A DNA stretch of 64,000 bases. Origin: Prochlorococcus sp. AG-409-G20 (GTDB lineage Bacteria; Cyanobacteriota; Cyanobacteriia; PCC-6307; Cyanobiaceae). The DNA lies in the NCBI GenBank assembly GCA_003215775.1, contig QCJW01000006.1, positions 31,850 through 95,849 of the forward strand. Direction: 5' to 3'. The notes under the pieces were generated by a model. It had not been told where the DNA came from. It did not search any database and was given only the letters and a program-made list of their open reading frames with translations. Both the position numbers and the translations under genes were made by a program. This document shows positions 1-9,654 of the stretch, piece by piece. How positions within the stretch are numbered: the stretch's first letter is position 1; each line of letters starts with the position of its first letter.

Positions 1-412
1 GGTTTCATATTATGGATAAGTTCTTCTATTATTGCTCTTCAACTGAGCAAATAGAAGATGGTTTGGTTCAGCCAAAAAACCGGGTTCCATTGAATTAGAA
101 TTAATATTTATGTAACAAATGACAGTGATAGTAATTTGATTGCCTGAAGATATAGGAATTAATTATTATACTTACTTTCTTTTTGCCTAATTGCTAATAA
201 AAATTTAGTCGGATAGTTAGAATTTCCTTAAAGCGTCTATTAAGCTAAATTAAGAAGAATATATTGATAATGGAACATAGATCCATCTAATTAGCATATT
301 GTTTGCCCGCGAATATTTTGGCTATCTTTAATTAAGAAAGAGGCTAAATTTGATTTAATATGGCTTAAAGTTTAATATTGTTAATGTATTTTTTATTTCT
401 TTTTTGAGTTAC
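1..412. other. Intergenic, very AT-rich, no supported gene
   Basis: No convincing coding region is seen on either strand. A frame open from the left edge to a TAG at 96-98 could be the last 31 codons of an upstream gene, but nothing in it is recognisable. The rest is AT-rich with stops in all frames. It lies beyond the 3' end of the leftward gene that stops at 413, so it probably holds transcript ends or the promoter of something outside the window. Confidence 0.4.
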
Positions 413-709
413 CTATGAAGCGCAGGTTATATGATTGTTTATAGCTTTCTCCATGGCTTCTTTCTCTAGGGGTGGTATTGGTAGGCATAGAAAATCGTCG
501 ATTAAATCAACTCGCCATAGAATTTGAATATCTGAGTTCTCTTTTTTTTCAACTTTGTAATGGATTCCTTCCGTTAAAGACTTTAGGTGCTGCATTAATT
601 CTTTTTCAGATATGCCCAGATATTCTAGGAGTTCAGTAGTTGAGAACCAAGGAGTTGGAGGTTTCTGATTGTTTGAACTTTGATTGGAGCCTTGTTTGAT
701 AATAGTCAT
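413..709 (-). CDS. Conserved hypothetical protein, possible HTH fold
   Basis: A 98-residue soluble protein. The N-terminal 20 residues are polar (Gln/Asn/Ser-rich). Residues about 21-45 (PWFSTTELLEYLGISEKEL) read like a helix-turn-helix of the kind found in MerR/excisionase-like small proteins, followed by a basic stretch and a hydrophobic tail. The ATG overlaps the stop of the upstream small ORF in an ATGA arrangement, which suggests translational coupling and a short leftward operon with the HIT gene. The family is not recognised; a DNA-binding role is only inference from the HTH-like segment. Confidence 0.55.
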   Translation of the reverse strand: MTIIKQGSNQSSNNQKPPTPWFSTTELLEYLGISEKELMQHLKSLTEGIHYKVEKKENSDIQILWRVDLIDDFLCLPIPPLEKEAMEKAINNHITCAS

Positions 710-831
710 TCACTTTCGTAGATGTATTGACTTAAGGATCCCTCCTGTCTATTAATAAGCAAGTCTACATCCATTAATCTAGTCACTATTGCCCTCTCTT
801 GCTGATTTAGTGGTTGTTTGATGTCTAGCAA
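706..831 (-). CDS. Small hypothetical protein (41 aa from a TTG start)
   Basis: The open frame runs from an ATG at 936, but that start would overlap the HIT gene by about 100 bp. A TTG at 831 lies just after the HIT stop (834-836), with AGG seven bases upstream, and gives a 41-residue protein rich in Leu, Gln and Arg (QQERAIVTRLMDVDLL). Its TGA overlaps the ATG of the next gene (ATGA), which is the best evidence that it is translated. The function is unknown and the start is uncertain. Confidence 0.4.
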   Translation of the reverse strand: MLDIKQPLNQQERAIVTRLMDVDLLINRQEGSLSQYIYESE

Positions 832-833
832 AT

Positions 834-1175
834 TTAGCCTGGTGGCCAGGATAGAGATCGACCTCCAATTAGATGCAAGTGCAGGTGAAATACTGTTTGT
901 CCTGCTTTTTCGCCAGTATTTATAACAGTTCTCCAATCTTTAAGATTTTCTTGTTTTGCTATCTTGGCAGCTGTAAGTAACAAATGACCTAGCAGATTTT
1001 GATCGTTTTCATGGGCTTCACGAAGACTTTTTATAGGTTTCTTTGGAATGATTAGAATATGAATTGGAGCTTGAGGCTCTATATCTCGAAATGCTAGGCA
1101 TAACTCATCTTGATGTACTTCAGAACATGGAATTTCACCAGAAAGAATACGCTCAAAAATTGTTTCCTGAGTCAT
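834..1175 (-). CDS. HIT family (histidine triad) nucleotide hydrolase
   Basis: This 113-residue protein has the normal length for the Hint branch of the HIT family, which hydrolyses nucleoside 5'-phosphoramidates and related nucleotides in the cytosol. The diagnostic triad is at residues 97-101 (HLHLH, preceded by AGQTVF) and is followed by LIGG and a C-terminal WPPG. The N-terminus (TIFERILSGEIPC) is typical of Hint proteins. It heads a short leftward run with the two small genes downstream. Exact substrate cannot be told from sequence. Confidence 0.9.
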   Translation of the reverse strand: MTQETIFERILSGEIPCSEVHQDELCLAFRDIEPQAPIHILIIPKKPIKSLREAHENDQNLLGHLLLTAAKIAKQENLKDWRTVINTGEKAGQTVFHLHLHLIGGRSLSWPPG

Positions 1176-1205
1176 TAGAAAAAATTAATTGGTTCAGACA
1201 TATTT

Positions 1206-1240
1206 TAGATACTCCTATTTAATTTAAATAGGAGTATCTA
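1206..1240. repeat. Perfect 17-bp inverted repeat (long hairpin)
   Basis: TAGATACTCCTATTTAA at 1206-1222 is followed after one base by its exact reverse complement at 1224-1240. In RNA this would be a stem of about 15 bp with a short loop. It lies between the leftward gene ending at 1299 and the HIT gene start at 1175. There is no T-tract on either side, so it is not a classical Rho-independent terminator, although a transcript-end or processing role is plausible. Confidence 0.75.
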
Positions 1241-1298
1241 GTATTTCAAAGGGCTTCGGATGATTTTTGCCTGACTTAATTCAAGTTAGTTCTCTGTC

Positions 1299-1514
1299 TT
1301 AGTGATAGTAGAGACCTTTTGAGGGCTTTTCGCTATAAGGTTGTGGACCTATTGGGGGTGGTAGATGCTTGGATTCACTTGGATTACCTAAAGTAAACTC
1401 AAGTGCTTCTGCAAGCCAATATCTGAGAGTTTGGAATGGTTTAGACAAGTTGAACTCCTTTATATCTTTCTTTAGTCTGTCAATATATGGATTTCCTGCA
1501 ACGAGTAATTTCAC
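1299..1514 (-). CDS. Conserved hypothetical small protein
   Basis: A 71-residue soluble protein starting at ATG (MKLLVAGNPYIDRL). The first 50 residues are amphipathic and include RYWLAEALEFTLGNP. The last 20 are rich in Pro, Ser and Tyr (PPPIGPQPYSEK). No signal peptide or catalytic motif is visible. It is followed leftward by the long hairpin at 1206-1240, which may mark the end of its transcript. The family is not recognised; length and clean neighbour spacing support a real gene. Confidence 0.55.
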   Translation of the reverse strand: MKLLVAGNPYIDRLKKDIKEFNLSKPFQTLRYWLAEALEFTLGNPSESKHLPPPIGPQPYSEKPSKGLYYH

Positions 1515-1602
1515 TCTTTAAAAGAAGAAGGCCTTAACATTTTCTTCAACATATAATTTATTTTGGGACTATCTTGAACGCTTATTTATTGAAGAGTTAG
1601 TT

Positions 1603-1773
1603 TTATCTTCTTCGTCTTCTTTGTTGAGCTTTGCGCTTGTATTTCTCGATTGGTGTTTCATGATGACGCAGGCGTTTTAGATCTGCAAAAATTCCTGCCT
1701 TAGAAACTTGACGTTTAAAGCGTCTCAGAGCTGATTCTATGCCCTCATTTTCTCCAACTGTTACTTGAGTCAT
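1603..1773 (-). CDS. rpsU: 30S ribosomal protein S21
   Basis: Reading from the ATG at 1773 gives a 56-residue protein starting [20 protein letters not shown], the usual S21 N-terminus. It continues with the S21 core ([20 protein letters not shown]) and ends in a strongly basic tail ([11 protein letters not shown]). An upstream in-frame ATG at 1797 would add eight residues not normal for the family, so it was not chosen. S21 binds the 30S platform near the 3' end of 16S rRNA and assists initiation. It is monocistronic-looking, 123 bp from def. Confidence 0.92.
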   Translation of the reverse strand: MTQVTVGENEGIESALRRFKRQVSKAGIFADLKRLRHHETPIEKYKRKAQQRRRRR

Positions 1774-1920
1774 CAATAAATCAATTTTATAAGTCAATCA
1801 ATTTAGCAAGAGGACCTTCTCTCAGGCTAGAAAATCTTCAAATTCTAGTGTTGAGCCATTGTCTGCCTCTCCTGGATATCAGTCATTGCAAGCTTTTTGA
1901 TTAAATTGTCACTTCGTAAC

Positions 1921-2526
1921 TCAATGAATTGACTGGACATCTTCCTTATGAAAACCATGTTCGATTAATTCTCTATTTAGGTCTTCTTGGGAAGTGACTC
2001 GATCTACAAATAAAACTCCATTGAGATGGTCCATTTCATGTTGGATGCATCTGGATGTCAGGCCATCAGCATTCATTTTTTTGGGTCGACCCATTTCATC
2101 TCTGAAACTTATTTTGATTGAGCTAGGTCGGATTACATCTAGATATACACCAGGAATGCTTAGACAACCTTCTTCATAGGTTTCTAAACTTGCACTAGAA
2201 CCGGTTATTTCTGGATTGATCAGAACTAAAGGAGGTGTGGTTGGATTTTCTATATCGAGGTCTATTACTAAGACTTGCTTATTAACACCAACCTGAGGAG
2301 CAGCCAATCCTATACCTTTGGCCGAATACATGCTTCGGAGCATGTCTTTGATTAATTCCCTTATTGAGTTATCGACTTTCGTTACTCGACGAGCTGTTTG
2401 TCTTAAAACCTCATTGCCCAGAGTGTGAATTTCCAATGGAGGGGTTTCCAAAGGATCTTTGGGAACGGCTATTGAGGCCTTGTTTTGTTCTGCATGACGA
2501 GCAAGTTGAGCAAAGCTTTTGTTCAA
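1921..2526 (-). CDS. def: Peptide deformylase
   Basis: This 201-residue enzyme removes the N-formyl group from nascent proteins. All three PDF motifs are present: motif I GIGLAAPQVG (residues 71-80), motif II EGCLS (119-123, metal-binding Cys) and motif III QHEMDHLNG (metal-binding His163/His167 with catalytic Glu164). The roughly 30-residue N-terminal extension before LEIHTLGNEVLR is as in cyanobacterial and plastid-type PDFs. It is divergent from the S9 peptidase gene. Confidence 0.96.
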   Translation of the reverse strand: MNKSFAQLARHAEQNKASIAVPKDPLETPPLEIHTLGNEVLRQTARRVTKVDNSIRELIKDMLRSMYSAKGIGLAAPQVGVNKQVLVIDLDIENPTTPPLVLINPEITGSSASLETYEEGCLSIPGVYLDVIRPSSIKISFRDEMGRPKKMNADGLTSRCIQHEMDHLNGVLFVDRVTSQEDLNRELIEHGFHKEDVQSIH

Positions 2527-2625
2527 GGCAAATCTCAGATTTAGTGTTTGATTTTAGCGAAATAGAAGAACAGTTCAATTTTGACTACTTTGGAACTTCA
2601 AGCATGTGTAATTGAATCGAATCTC

Positions 2626-4545
2626 ATGGGTTTGAATGCCGTTTCAGCGGAAGTTGCTACAGGAGAGTTGCCAAGCTTTAAGGAACCTAGGATCCTTGGC
2701 AATTGGGTCTTATGGGTCGAACAAAGACCAAGTGAAGGAGGACGATCAACATTATTAATTCGTCCTTGGGGTTGTACTTCTTTCCCTGGCCAAGAATTGA
2801 CTCCTGCTCCCAGCAATTTGAGAAGTGGTGTGCATGGTTATGGAGGAGGTGTATTTGCGGCGGCTCTTGACAAGGGTCAGATCATAATTTCTTGGATTGA
2901 TGATTCTGATGCATCTCTATGGATTCAAAGTTTTGAGCAGAATGACCAAGCTAGGGAACTGGAAGCTCAATGGGTTAAGTCAGTATCGCCAAAATCATGC
3001 CTAGCTTCTGGGCAATGTTTAGCTGATGGGTTTCTTGATTTAAAGCGCAGACGCTGGATAGGTGTCATGGAAAAAGATCATAAAGATTTCTTAGTGACTT
3101 ATTCGATAGATGAAACCAATCAAACACCTATCGTGCTTCATTCTCCTGCTGATTTTATTGGTTATGCCTCATTGAATCGAGATGGAGATCAATTGGTTTG
3201 GATTGAATGGCAACGGCCAGCCATGCCTTGGGATGCAAGTCAACTTTGGTGGGCTTTGCTTGATCAATCAGGAGCTATTAAAGAAAAGTCTTTAATAGCT
3301 GGGAATGGTTTTGACCATAAAATAGGAATTTCTGTATTTAATCCTCTTTGGCTGCCTTCTGGACAGATAGTGGTTGCAGAAGATAGCAACGGTTGGTGGA
3401 ATCTGATCTTGTCAGATCTAAAAACTGTTGGTCAGATGCCATCCTCATGGCAGCGAAAATGGCCTATGGAAGCAGAGTGTGGTGTACCTCAGTGGATTTA
3501 TGGAATGTCCACCGCAAGTGTTGCAGGTAATCAAGTGCTTTCAGCTACTTGTGATAAAGGATTATGGCGCTTAAGTCTGTTGCATTTAGATGGATGTGTG
3601 ACTGAAATAAATCAACCTTTTGATGATTTGTCGGGAATTAATTCATCTTCAGACCGTGCAGTGGCAATTGCAAGTAATTCTTTAAACACCCCAGGGATTC
3701 TAGAGATTGAATTAAATAATTTTACTTGGCAATATGCAACACCGCAAGACAAGATGATTAATGATTCTGATGTCAGTATTGGTGAATCTTTTTGGTTTAA
3801 AGGTTGGAATGGGGAATGGACACATGCTTGGTATTATCTAGCCACTCAACCATTAGATAGAGCCAAACCATTACTTGTTAGATGCCATAGTGGGCCTACC
3901 TCTATGAACTCTAGAGGTTTGAATCTATCTATTCAGTTTTGGACATCCAGAGGTTGGAGTGTAGTTGATGTTAATTACGGTGGGTCTACAGGTTTTGGAA
4001 AGGCTTATAGGGATAGATTAAAATTTAATTGGGGAAAAGTAGATGTTTTTGATTGTGTTGCAGTAGCAGAGGAATTAGTGAAACAAGGTAAGGCCAGTCG
4101 AGAATTAATTGCAGTTGAAGGAGGTAGTGCAGGAGGTTTTACAGCTTTAAAATGCTTATGTGATTCGAAACTTTTTCGTGTTGGAGCTTGTCGCTATCCT
4201 GTATGTGACTTAAACGCTATGACTGAAGATACACATCGTTTTGAGTCAGGATATCTTGACTATCTAGTCGGTCTACTCCCTGGAAATAGATTGATATACG
4301 AACAACGTTCGCCTTTAAATAAGGTAGAACATATCTCTTCTCCAGTTATTTTCTTTCAAGGTTTAAAGGATAAAGTTGTTCTTCCTAATCAAACTAAAAT
4401 GATGGCTTCGGTCTTGAAAAGGCATGATATTCCAGTTGAGCTTTATACATTTCCCAATGAAGGGCATGGTTTTAAAGATAGTAAAATAAAAGTTCAAGTT
4501 CTAAAGAAAACTGAAAAGTTTTTTCGACAGCATTTAGGCTTTTAA
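2626..4545 (+). CDS. S9 family prolyl oligopeptidase / acylaminoacyl peptidase-like
   Basis: A serine peptidase of the alpha/beta-hydrolase fold with an N-terminal propeller-like region (about residues 1-380) and a C-terminal catalytic domain. The catalytic residues are visible: Ser501 in GGSAGG, Asp582 in GLKDKVV and His614 in NEGHGF. The oxyanion-region motif NYGGSTGFGKAYR also fits S9. An in-frame TTG at 2581 would add 15 residues; the ATG at 2626 was preferred because the similarity I recognise begins after it. Older annotations often call such genes dienelactone hydrolases. No signal peptide is seen. Its TAA shares four bases (TTAA) with the stop of sufS on the other strand. Confidence 0.85.
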   Translation: MGLNAVSAEVATGELPSFKEPRILGNWVLWVEQRPSEGGRSTLLIRPWGCTSFPGQELTPAPSNLRSGVHGYGGGVFAAALDKGQIIISWIDDSDASLWIQSFEQNDQARELEAQWVKSVSPKSCLASGQCLADGFLDLKRRRWIGVMEKDHKDFLVTYSIDETNQTPIVLHSPADFIGYASLNRDGDQLVWIEWQRPAMPWDASQLWWALLDQSGAIKEKSLIAGNGFDHKIGISVFNPLWLPSGQIVVAEDSNGWWNLILSDLKTVGQMPSSWQRKWPMEAECGVPQWIYGMSTASVAGNQVLSATCDKGLWRLSLLHLDGCVTEINQPFDDLSGINSSSDRAVAIASNSLNTPGILEIELNNFTWQYATPQDKMINDSDVSIGESFWFKGWNGEWTHAWYYLATQPLDRAKPLLVRCHSGPTSMNSRGLNLSIQFWTSRGWSVVDVNYGGSTGFGKAYRDRLKFNWGKVDVFDCVAVAEELVKQGKASRELIAVEGGSAGGFTALKCLCDSKLFRVGACRYPVCDLNAMTEDTHRFESGYLDYLVGLLPGNRLIYEQRSPLNKVEHISSPVIFFQGLKDKVVLPNQTKMMASVLKRHDIPVELYTFPNEGHGFKDSKIKVQVLKKTEKFFRQHLGF

Positions 4546-5798
4546 TTATGTTCTCTTAGAAAAGAAATCGCAGAATTCAGTTCATCAAGGAAACTGTTAA
4601 TTTCTTCATGAGTAGTTGTAAAACTAAGGCTTGCTCTGGCTGTTGATTTTAATGAGTAATGGCGGTGGAGAGGTTGACAGCAATGGTGACCACTTCTTAT
4701 ACATATACCATTTGTATCTAACAGTTCAGAGATATCATTTGAATGCAGATCTGTCACATTGAATGTCGATAAAGCTCCCTTGTTAGGTTGTTCTTGTGCG
4801 TTAGGACCTAGTACCTGCAAGCCATTTATTCTTCTTAAACCTTCATCTAAATGTTCTATTAATTCTTGTTCCCATATACTTATTTCATTTAATCCTATTG
4901 ATTCTAGGTAATTAATTGCAGTTGCCATGCCTATTGCTTCTGCAATTGCAGGTGTTCCAGCTTCAAACTTGTGCGGTAATTCTGCCCAGCTGCTTTTGTC
5001 AAGAAAAACTTCTTCAATCATCTCGCCACCACCTAGAAAAGGTTGCATATTTTCAAGGATCTCGATTCGACTCCACAAAAAGCCAACTCCTGTTGGCCCA
5101 CAAATCTTATGAGAGGAACCTGCTAAGAAGTCTATGCCTAGACTTGCGACATCTATAGATTTGTGAGCCAGACTTTGGCAAGCATCAATACAAACTAGTG
5201 CACCAAATTTATGAGCTAAATCAGCTATTTCTTCAATTGGGTTACAACAACCTAGAGTGTTACTTATATGCACTAAACTTACAAGTTTTGTGTGAGAATT
5301 TAGTTTTAGACTAAGATCATGAAGATCTAATTCGCCATTAGGAGTAATACCAATATATTGAATTTTGCACCCAGTTCTTTCAGCAAGTTGTTGCCATGGA
5401 ACCAAGTTGCTGTGATGCTCCATAACAGTTAAGAGAATTTCATCTTCTTTTTTTAAGAATTGATCACCCCAAGTACGAGCAATAAGGTTAATAGCCTCGG
5501 TTGCATTTCTTGTAAAAACTATTTCTTTGCTTGATTTTGCCTTTATAAATTTTGCAGTTGTATTTCTTGCTTCTTCGAAGGCCTCTGTAGCTTTAACACT
5601 TAACTGATGTGCACCTCGATGAACATTTGCATTGAAATTATAGTAATAATCTTGTAGAGCATTTATTACTTGCTTGGGTTTTTGACTTGTAGCGGCATGA
5701 TCTAAATAAATTAATTTCTTCTCATTAGATATTTTATGTGAAAAAATAGGAAAATCTCCTCTGACTTTTTCTGCAATAGTCTTGTTTAAATTGTTCAT
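4542..5798 (-). CDS. sufS: Cysteine desulfurase SufS (class II)
   Basis: A PLP enzyme that takes sulfane sulfur from cysteine and passes it to the SufBCD scaffold. Seen: HHSNLVPWQ (about residues 128-136), the PLP lysine Lys231 in SSHKICGPTG, and the active-site Cys373 in RSGHHCCQP, where the usual Ala after the Cys is another Cys. At 418 residues the length is normal for SufS. It is the last gene of the leftward sufBCDS operon, with its ATG overlapping the sufD stop by 4 bp. A SufE-like activator is not present in this window. Confidence 0.96.
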   Translation of the reverse strand: MNNLNKTIAEKVRGDFPIFSHKISNEKKLIYLDHAATSQKPKQVINALQDYYYNFNANVHRGAHQLSVKATEAFEEARNTTAKFIKAKSSKEIVFTRNATEAINLIARTWGDQFLKKEDEILLTVMEHHSNLVPWQQLAERTGCKIQYIGITPNGELDLHDLSLKLNSHTKLVSLVHISNTLGCCNPIEEIADLAHKFGALVCIDACQSLAHKSIDVASLGIDFLAGSSHKICGPTGVGFLWSRIEILENMQPFLGGGEMIEEVFLDKSSWAELPHKFEAGTPAIAEAIGMATAINYLESIGLNEISIWEQELIEHLDEGLRRINGLQVLGPNAQEQPNKGALSTFNVTDLHSNDISELLDTNGICIRSGHHCCQPLHRHYSLKSTARASLSFTTTHEEINSFLDELNSAISFLREHN

Positions 5799-7030
5799 TG
5801 ATTTAAACTTTCAAGTAGATTATTGATTGGTAGATCTGCAATTGAATTTATTGAAATTTTATTGATTATTTCTTGACAGTAAGCTTTCAATAGAAGGGCT
5901 GTAGCTTCCCTGATCTTGATCCCTCTACTTTGTAAATAAAATAATTCTTCTTCTTGTAATTGACTAATAGTTGCACCATGAGCACATTTTACGTCATCTG
6001 CAATAATTTCTAATTCTGGTTTGGTATCGATTCTTGCTGTCTTTGAAAGTAGTAGATTTCTACTTAATTGGGATGCATTAGTTTTTTGTGCAATTTTCTC
6101 TACATTAATCTTCCCATTAAATATAGAATGAGATTTGTCTGTTGCTATTGCTTTATGAAGTTGGTCTAAATTACCTTCAGGACCATTAAATTTTACATGT
6201 GAATGTGTTTCTATTTGTTCTTCTTTTGTGCATATCTGCAGGCTCTTTATTATTGTATTAGCCTGCCCATCTAATTGTGTGATAATTGGTTCAACTCTTG
6301 CAAATGACCATCCATTGTGAACAGATGTAAGTGAATAAATACTGCCTATACTTTGCTCTACTAAGCAATTTGCTAATAAATTGGAATCAAGACTTCCTTG
6401 TCCTATCCATCTATGATTTAACTTAGCTTGTTTCTTGAGGTGCAGTTCCACTAGAGTACTAATTGCAGAGTTTTTAGATCCAAAATCCTTTTGTAATAAA
6501 TTAAGACTTGCATTTTCTTCAAGAAGGATAATTATCCTATAAGAATTTAGGCTATTTGACTGTGCATTCATTATAATTTCGAGTTCTTTAGTATTCTTTT
6601 TATTGATTTTGAGACCTATGATTTTATTTGTTGATGAATAGTTTATTGATAAGGGCCAGTTTCCTGGAGTATGTTTTTTATAATTATCATTAAGAACTTT
6701 TTTCAGCTTTTCTCCTTCTATTTTTTCTATTCCTTCTGGAAGAATGATTGAATTGAGAGGATCCTGATTGGATTCGAGAGAAATACTAATTTTATCTTCC
6801 TGTTCAGAAAATGAGCTATTGCTACTTGGATGAATCTCATCTTCAGATTTTATAGATAATGGAAGATCAAGGATTTGAAATAATCGTTCTAATTTTGTTA
6901 GTCTCCATTCTTCAATAGAATGAGTTGGAATATCTTGTTTAAGGAATAACTCTCGTCCTCTCTTCTGGATATCTAAAAGAGTACCCTTGGGCTTTGGCAG
7001 CGAATTTATCCATTCTTTAGGCTGCTTCAC
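5795..7030 (-). CDS. sufD: Fe-S assembly scaffold protein SufD
   Basis: SufD pairs with SufB in the SufBC2D complex that assembles Fe-S clusters. The 411-residue protein has the SufB/SufD family C-terminus, including [26 protein letters not shown], here split by family-typical residues: KCAHGAT holds the conserved Cys/His region and the FYLQSRGI block is shared with SufB in this same operon. The N-terminal 150 residues are low in complexity (Asn/Ser/Lys/Ile) and poorly conserved, as usual. It lies 2 bp from sufC and overlaps sufS by 4 bp. Confidence 0.95.
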   Translation of the reverse strand: MKQPKEWINSLPKPKGTLLDIQKRGRELFLKQDIPTHSIEEWRLTKLERLFQILDLPLSIKSEDEIHPSSNSSFSEQEDKISISLESNQDPLNSIILPEGIEKIEGEKLKKVLNDNYKKHTPGNWPLSINYSSTNKIIGLKINKKNTKELEIIMNAQSNSLNSYRIIILLEENASLNLLQKDFGSKNSAISTLVELHLKKQAKLNHRWIGQGSLDSNLLANCLVEQSIGSIYSLTSVHNGWSFARVEPIITQLDGQANTIIKSLQICTKEEQIETHSHVKFNGPEGNLDQLHKAIATDKSHSIFNGKINVEKIAQKTNASQLSRNLLLSKTARIDTKPELEIIADDVKCAHGATISQLQEEELFYLQSRGIKIREATALLLKAYCQEIINKISINSIADLPINNLLESLNQ

Positions 7031-7032
7031 AA

Positions 7033-7821
7033 TTACTTATCCTCTTTGCTAAATGGTTCGTGGTCAATCCAGTCATATCCTTTATTTTCTAATTCAAGAG
7101 CAAGCTGACTTGAGCCAGTTTTAATTATTCTCCCTGAGCTCATCACATGTACATAATTTGGTTTGATTTCGTTTAATAAGCGTTGATAGTGTGTAATTAG
7201 AATAATACAATTATCTTTAGTTATTAATTGATTAATACCTGAAGAAATTATCCTGAGTGCATCTATATCTAAGCCAGAGTCCGTTTCGTCAAGAATGGAT
7301 ATTAATGGTTCCATAAGTGACATCTGGAGAATTTCATTTCGCTTTTTTTCTCCTCCTGAGAAACCTTCGTTTACACTTCTTGCTAAGAAAGCTGGATCCA
7401 TTTGAACTATCTTTAAATGTTCATCTATCAACTCTTCAAATTCAAAGGTGTCTAGTTCATTTTTTCCTAATTCTTTTCGACGCGAATTAGTTGCGACACG
7501 AAGAAATTCTAGATTATTGACACCGGGGATCTCTACAGGGTACTGAAAACCAAGAAATACTCCTAATCGAGCCCTATCTTCGGGCTCTAACTCCAGAAGA
7601 TTTATACCTTTAAATTTAATTGAACCAGAGGAAATCAAATATGCTGGATGACCAGCAATTACCTTTGAAAGCGTACTTTTTCCACTGCCATTTCTACCCA
7701 TAATTGCATGGATTTCGCCAGCATTAATATTTAAATTAACACCTTTTAAGATAGGCTGACCTTCTACTTCAGCATGAAGGTTAGAGATTTCTAGAATTGG
7801 CTTTGGTTCTTGGCAGATCAC
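7033..7821 (-). CDS. sufC: Fe-S assembly ATPase SufC
   Basis: An ABC-type ATPase that drives the SufBCD complex. Seen: Walker [10 protein letters not shown] (about residues 42-50), signature FSGGEKKR, Walker [13 protein letters not shown] and the switch histidine in ILITHYQRL. The 262-residue length is normal. Translation appears to start at GTG 7821, 60 bp after sufB. It is cytosolic despite the ABC fold because it has no membrane partner; it works with SufB and SufD. Confidence 0.96.
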   Translation of the reverse strand: MICQEPKPILEISNLHAEVEGQPILKGVNLNINAGEIHAIMGRNGSGKSTLSKVIAGHPAYLISSGSIKFKGINLLELEPEDRARLGVFLGFQYPVEIPGVNNLEFLRVATNSRRKELGKNELDTFEFEELIDEHLKIVQMDPAFLARSVNEGFSGGEKKRNEILQMSLMEPLISILDETDSGLDIDALRIISSGINQLITKDNCIILITHYQRLLNEIKPNYVHVMSSGRIIKTGSSQLALELENKGYDWIDHEPFSKEDK

Positions 7822-7881
7822 GTCAGTTGCAATTAAGTTTCACGGTTTTTAGAGATGAAGATGAGCTAGACTCGCATTCAA

Positions 7882-9324
7882 TTAGCCTACAGAACCTTCA
7901 AGCTTTAAAGCAAGAAGTTTATCTGCTTCTGATGCAAATTCCATGGGAAGTTGGTTGAAAACGTCTCTACAGAAACCACTTACCATCATTGATACTGCCT
8001 CTTCAAAGCCTATGCCTCTACTTTGTAGATAAAATAATTGATCTTCAGAAATGCGGCATGTGCTTGCTTCGTGTTCGATATTTGAATCAGGATGTTGAGA
8101 TCGAATATAAGGATACGTATTTGCAGAAGCGTTATCGCCAATGAGCATTGAATCACATTGGCTGTAATTTCTTGCCCCTTTTGCTTTACTTCCAATTTGC
8201 ACTAGTCCCCTATAGCTGTTCCTAGATTTTCCAGCACTAATCCCTTTGCTTACGATAGTTGATTTAGTATGTGGACCAACATGTATCATTTTGGTTCCAG
8301 TGTCTGCTTTCTGAAGATTGTTTGTTAATGCTACTGAATAAAATTCACCAATTGATTGTTCACCCTGTAAAACACAACTTGGGTATTTCCAGGTTATTGA
8401 TGAACCTGTTTCTACTTGAGACCAACTAATTTTACTTCTTTTACCTTTGCAATTTCCCCTTTTAGTCACGAAGTTATAAATTCCACCTACCCCTTCTTCA
8501 TTTCCTGCGTACCAATTTTGAACAGTTGAGTATTTGATCGAAGCATCATCTAGAGCTATAAGCTCTACTACTGCAGCGTGAAGTGTATTAGTATCAAACA
8601 TAGGAGCAGTGCATCCTTCAAGGTAACTAACGGATGAACCTTCTTCCGCGATTATTAATGTTCGTTCAAATTGCCCAGTATCACCAGAATTGATTCTGAA
8701 ATATGAGGATAACTCCATTGGACAGTTGACACCTTTAGGAATAAAGACAAATGATCCATCACTAAATACAGCAGAATTTAAGGCTGAGAAGAAATTATCA
8801 TTACTTGGAACAACACTGCCTAAATAGGTTTTTATAAGTTCTGGATATTCTTCAACTGCTTCACTTATGGAACAAAAAACCACACCATCTTCAGCAAGTT
8901 TCTCTTTATATGTGGTTGCAATTGATACACTATCAAAAACAGCATCAACCGCTACATTCGACAATCTTTTCTGTTCATTTAATGGAATTCCAAGTTTATC
9001 AAAAGTCTCTAATAATTTTGGATCTACTTCATCGAGGCTTGCTTTTTTGTCAGTTTTCTTGGGGGCAGCATAGTAAATTATGTCTTGATAGTTTAGTTTT
9101 GGATAACCAAGATCAGCCCAATCCGGTTCTTTCATTTTTAACCATTGCTTATATGCCTTTAATCTGAATTCGAGCAGAAAATCCGGTTCATTTTTCTTTT
9201 TTGATATTAATTTTACAACATCTTCGTTGAGCCCTTTTGAGATTTTTTCTGTTTCTATATCTGTTATGAACCCATATTTATATGGCTTAGAAACAATATC
9301 TGCAACTGGATTTTTTTTATTCAT
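7882..9324 (-). CDS. sufB: Fe-S assembly scaffold protein SufB
   Basis: SufB is the main scaffold on which the cluster is built. The 480-residue protein starts at ATG 9324; an in-frame TTG two codons earlier is possible. Conserved blocks include [48 protein letters not shown] and the C-terminal [20 protein letters not shown], which carry the Cys and Glu residues implicated in sulfur transfer and cluster ligation. It is the first gene of sufBCDS and is divergent from sufR across 430 bp. Confidence 0.97.
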   Translation of the reverse strand: MNKKNPVADIVSKPYKYGFITDIETEKISKGLNEDVVKLISKKKNEPDFLLEFRLKAYKQWLKMKEPDWADLGYPKLNYQDIIYYAAPKKTDKKASLDEVDPKLLETFDKLGIPLNEQKRLSNVAVDAVFDSVSIATTYKEKLAEDGVVFCSISEAVEEYPELIKTYLGSVVPSNDNFFSALNSAVFSDGSFVFIPKGVNCPMELSSYFRINSGDTGQFERTLIIAEEGSSVSYLEGCTAPMFDTNTLHAAVVELIALDDASIKYSTVQNWYAGNEEGVGGIYNFVTKRGNCKGKRSKISWSQVETGSSITWKYPSCVLQGEQSIGEFYSVALTNNLQKADTGTKMIHVGPHTKSTIVSKGISAGKSRNSYRGLVQIGSKAKGARNYSQCDSMLIGDNASANTYPYIRSQHPDSNIEHEASTCRISEDQLFYLQSRGIGFEEAVSMMVSGFCRDVFNQLPMEFASEADKLLALKLEGSVG

Positions 9325-9480
9325 GATCAAAATCAGTTAAAAAAGGAATCGCCTTAGTAATAAAATTGCTGATAGTTCAGCTTTAGAGTTGCTTACGCCT
9401 TGTGAGATGGGGTTGCGCCTCGTTGATGAGTGCAGTTGAATCTCATCATTCAGCGCTCCTGGCTCCTGAGCTGCATGCTA

Positions 9481-9504
9481 ATACGAAACCTGAAGGTTTC
9501 GTAT
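9481..9504. repeat. Perfect 10-bp hairpin in the suf leader region
   Basis: ATACGAAACC at 9481-9490 and GGTTTCGTAT at 9495-9504 are exact reverse complements around a TGAA loop. There is no T-tract on either strand, so it does not look like an intrinsic terminator. It lies about 160 bp from the sufB start and 250 bp from the sufR start. It could be part of a long sufB leader, a small RNA or a protein-binding site. Confidence 0.7.
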
Positions 9505-9654
9505 GCCAACTTTATGCTACAGAGTGATAGATCATGTGAATTTGCAATTTAAGTTTCCGTTTCCATTTCTTGATATGTCCTCTATGAATTGCTTGAATTC
9601 TATTAATGATTCTTAGAAGAGTTAGCTGATTCCTTTGGCTCAATCAACTACAGT

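Noticed and set aside
3..98. Possible C-terminal end of an upstream CDS at the left edge
   Set aside because: Only 31 codons are visible, with no recognisable motif, so coding status cannot be supported.
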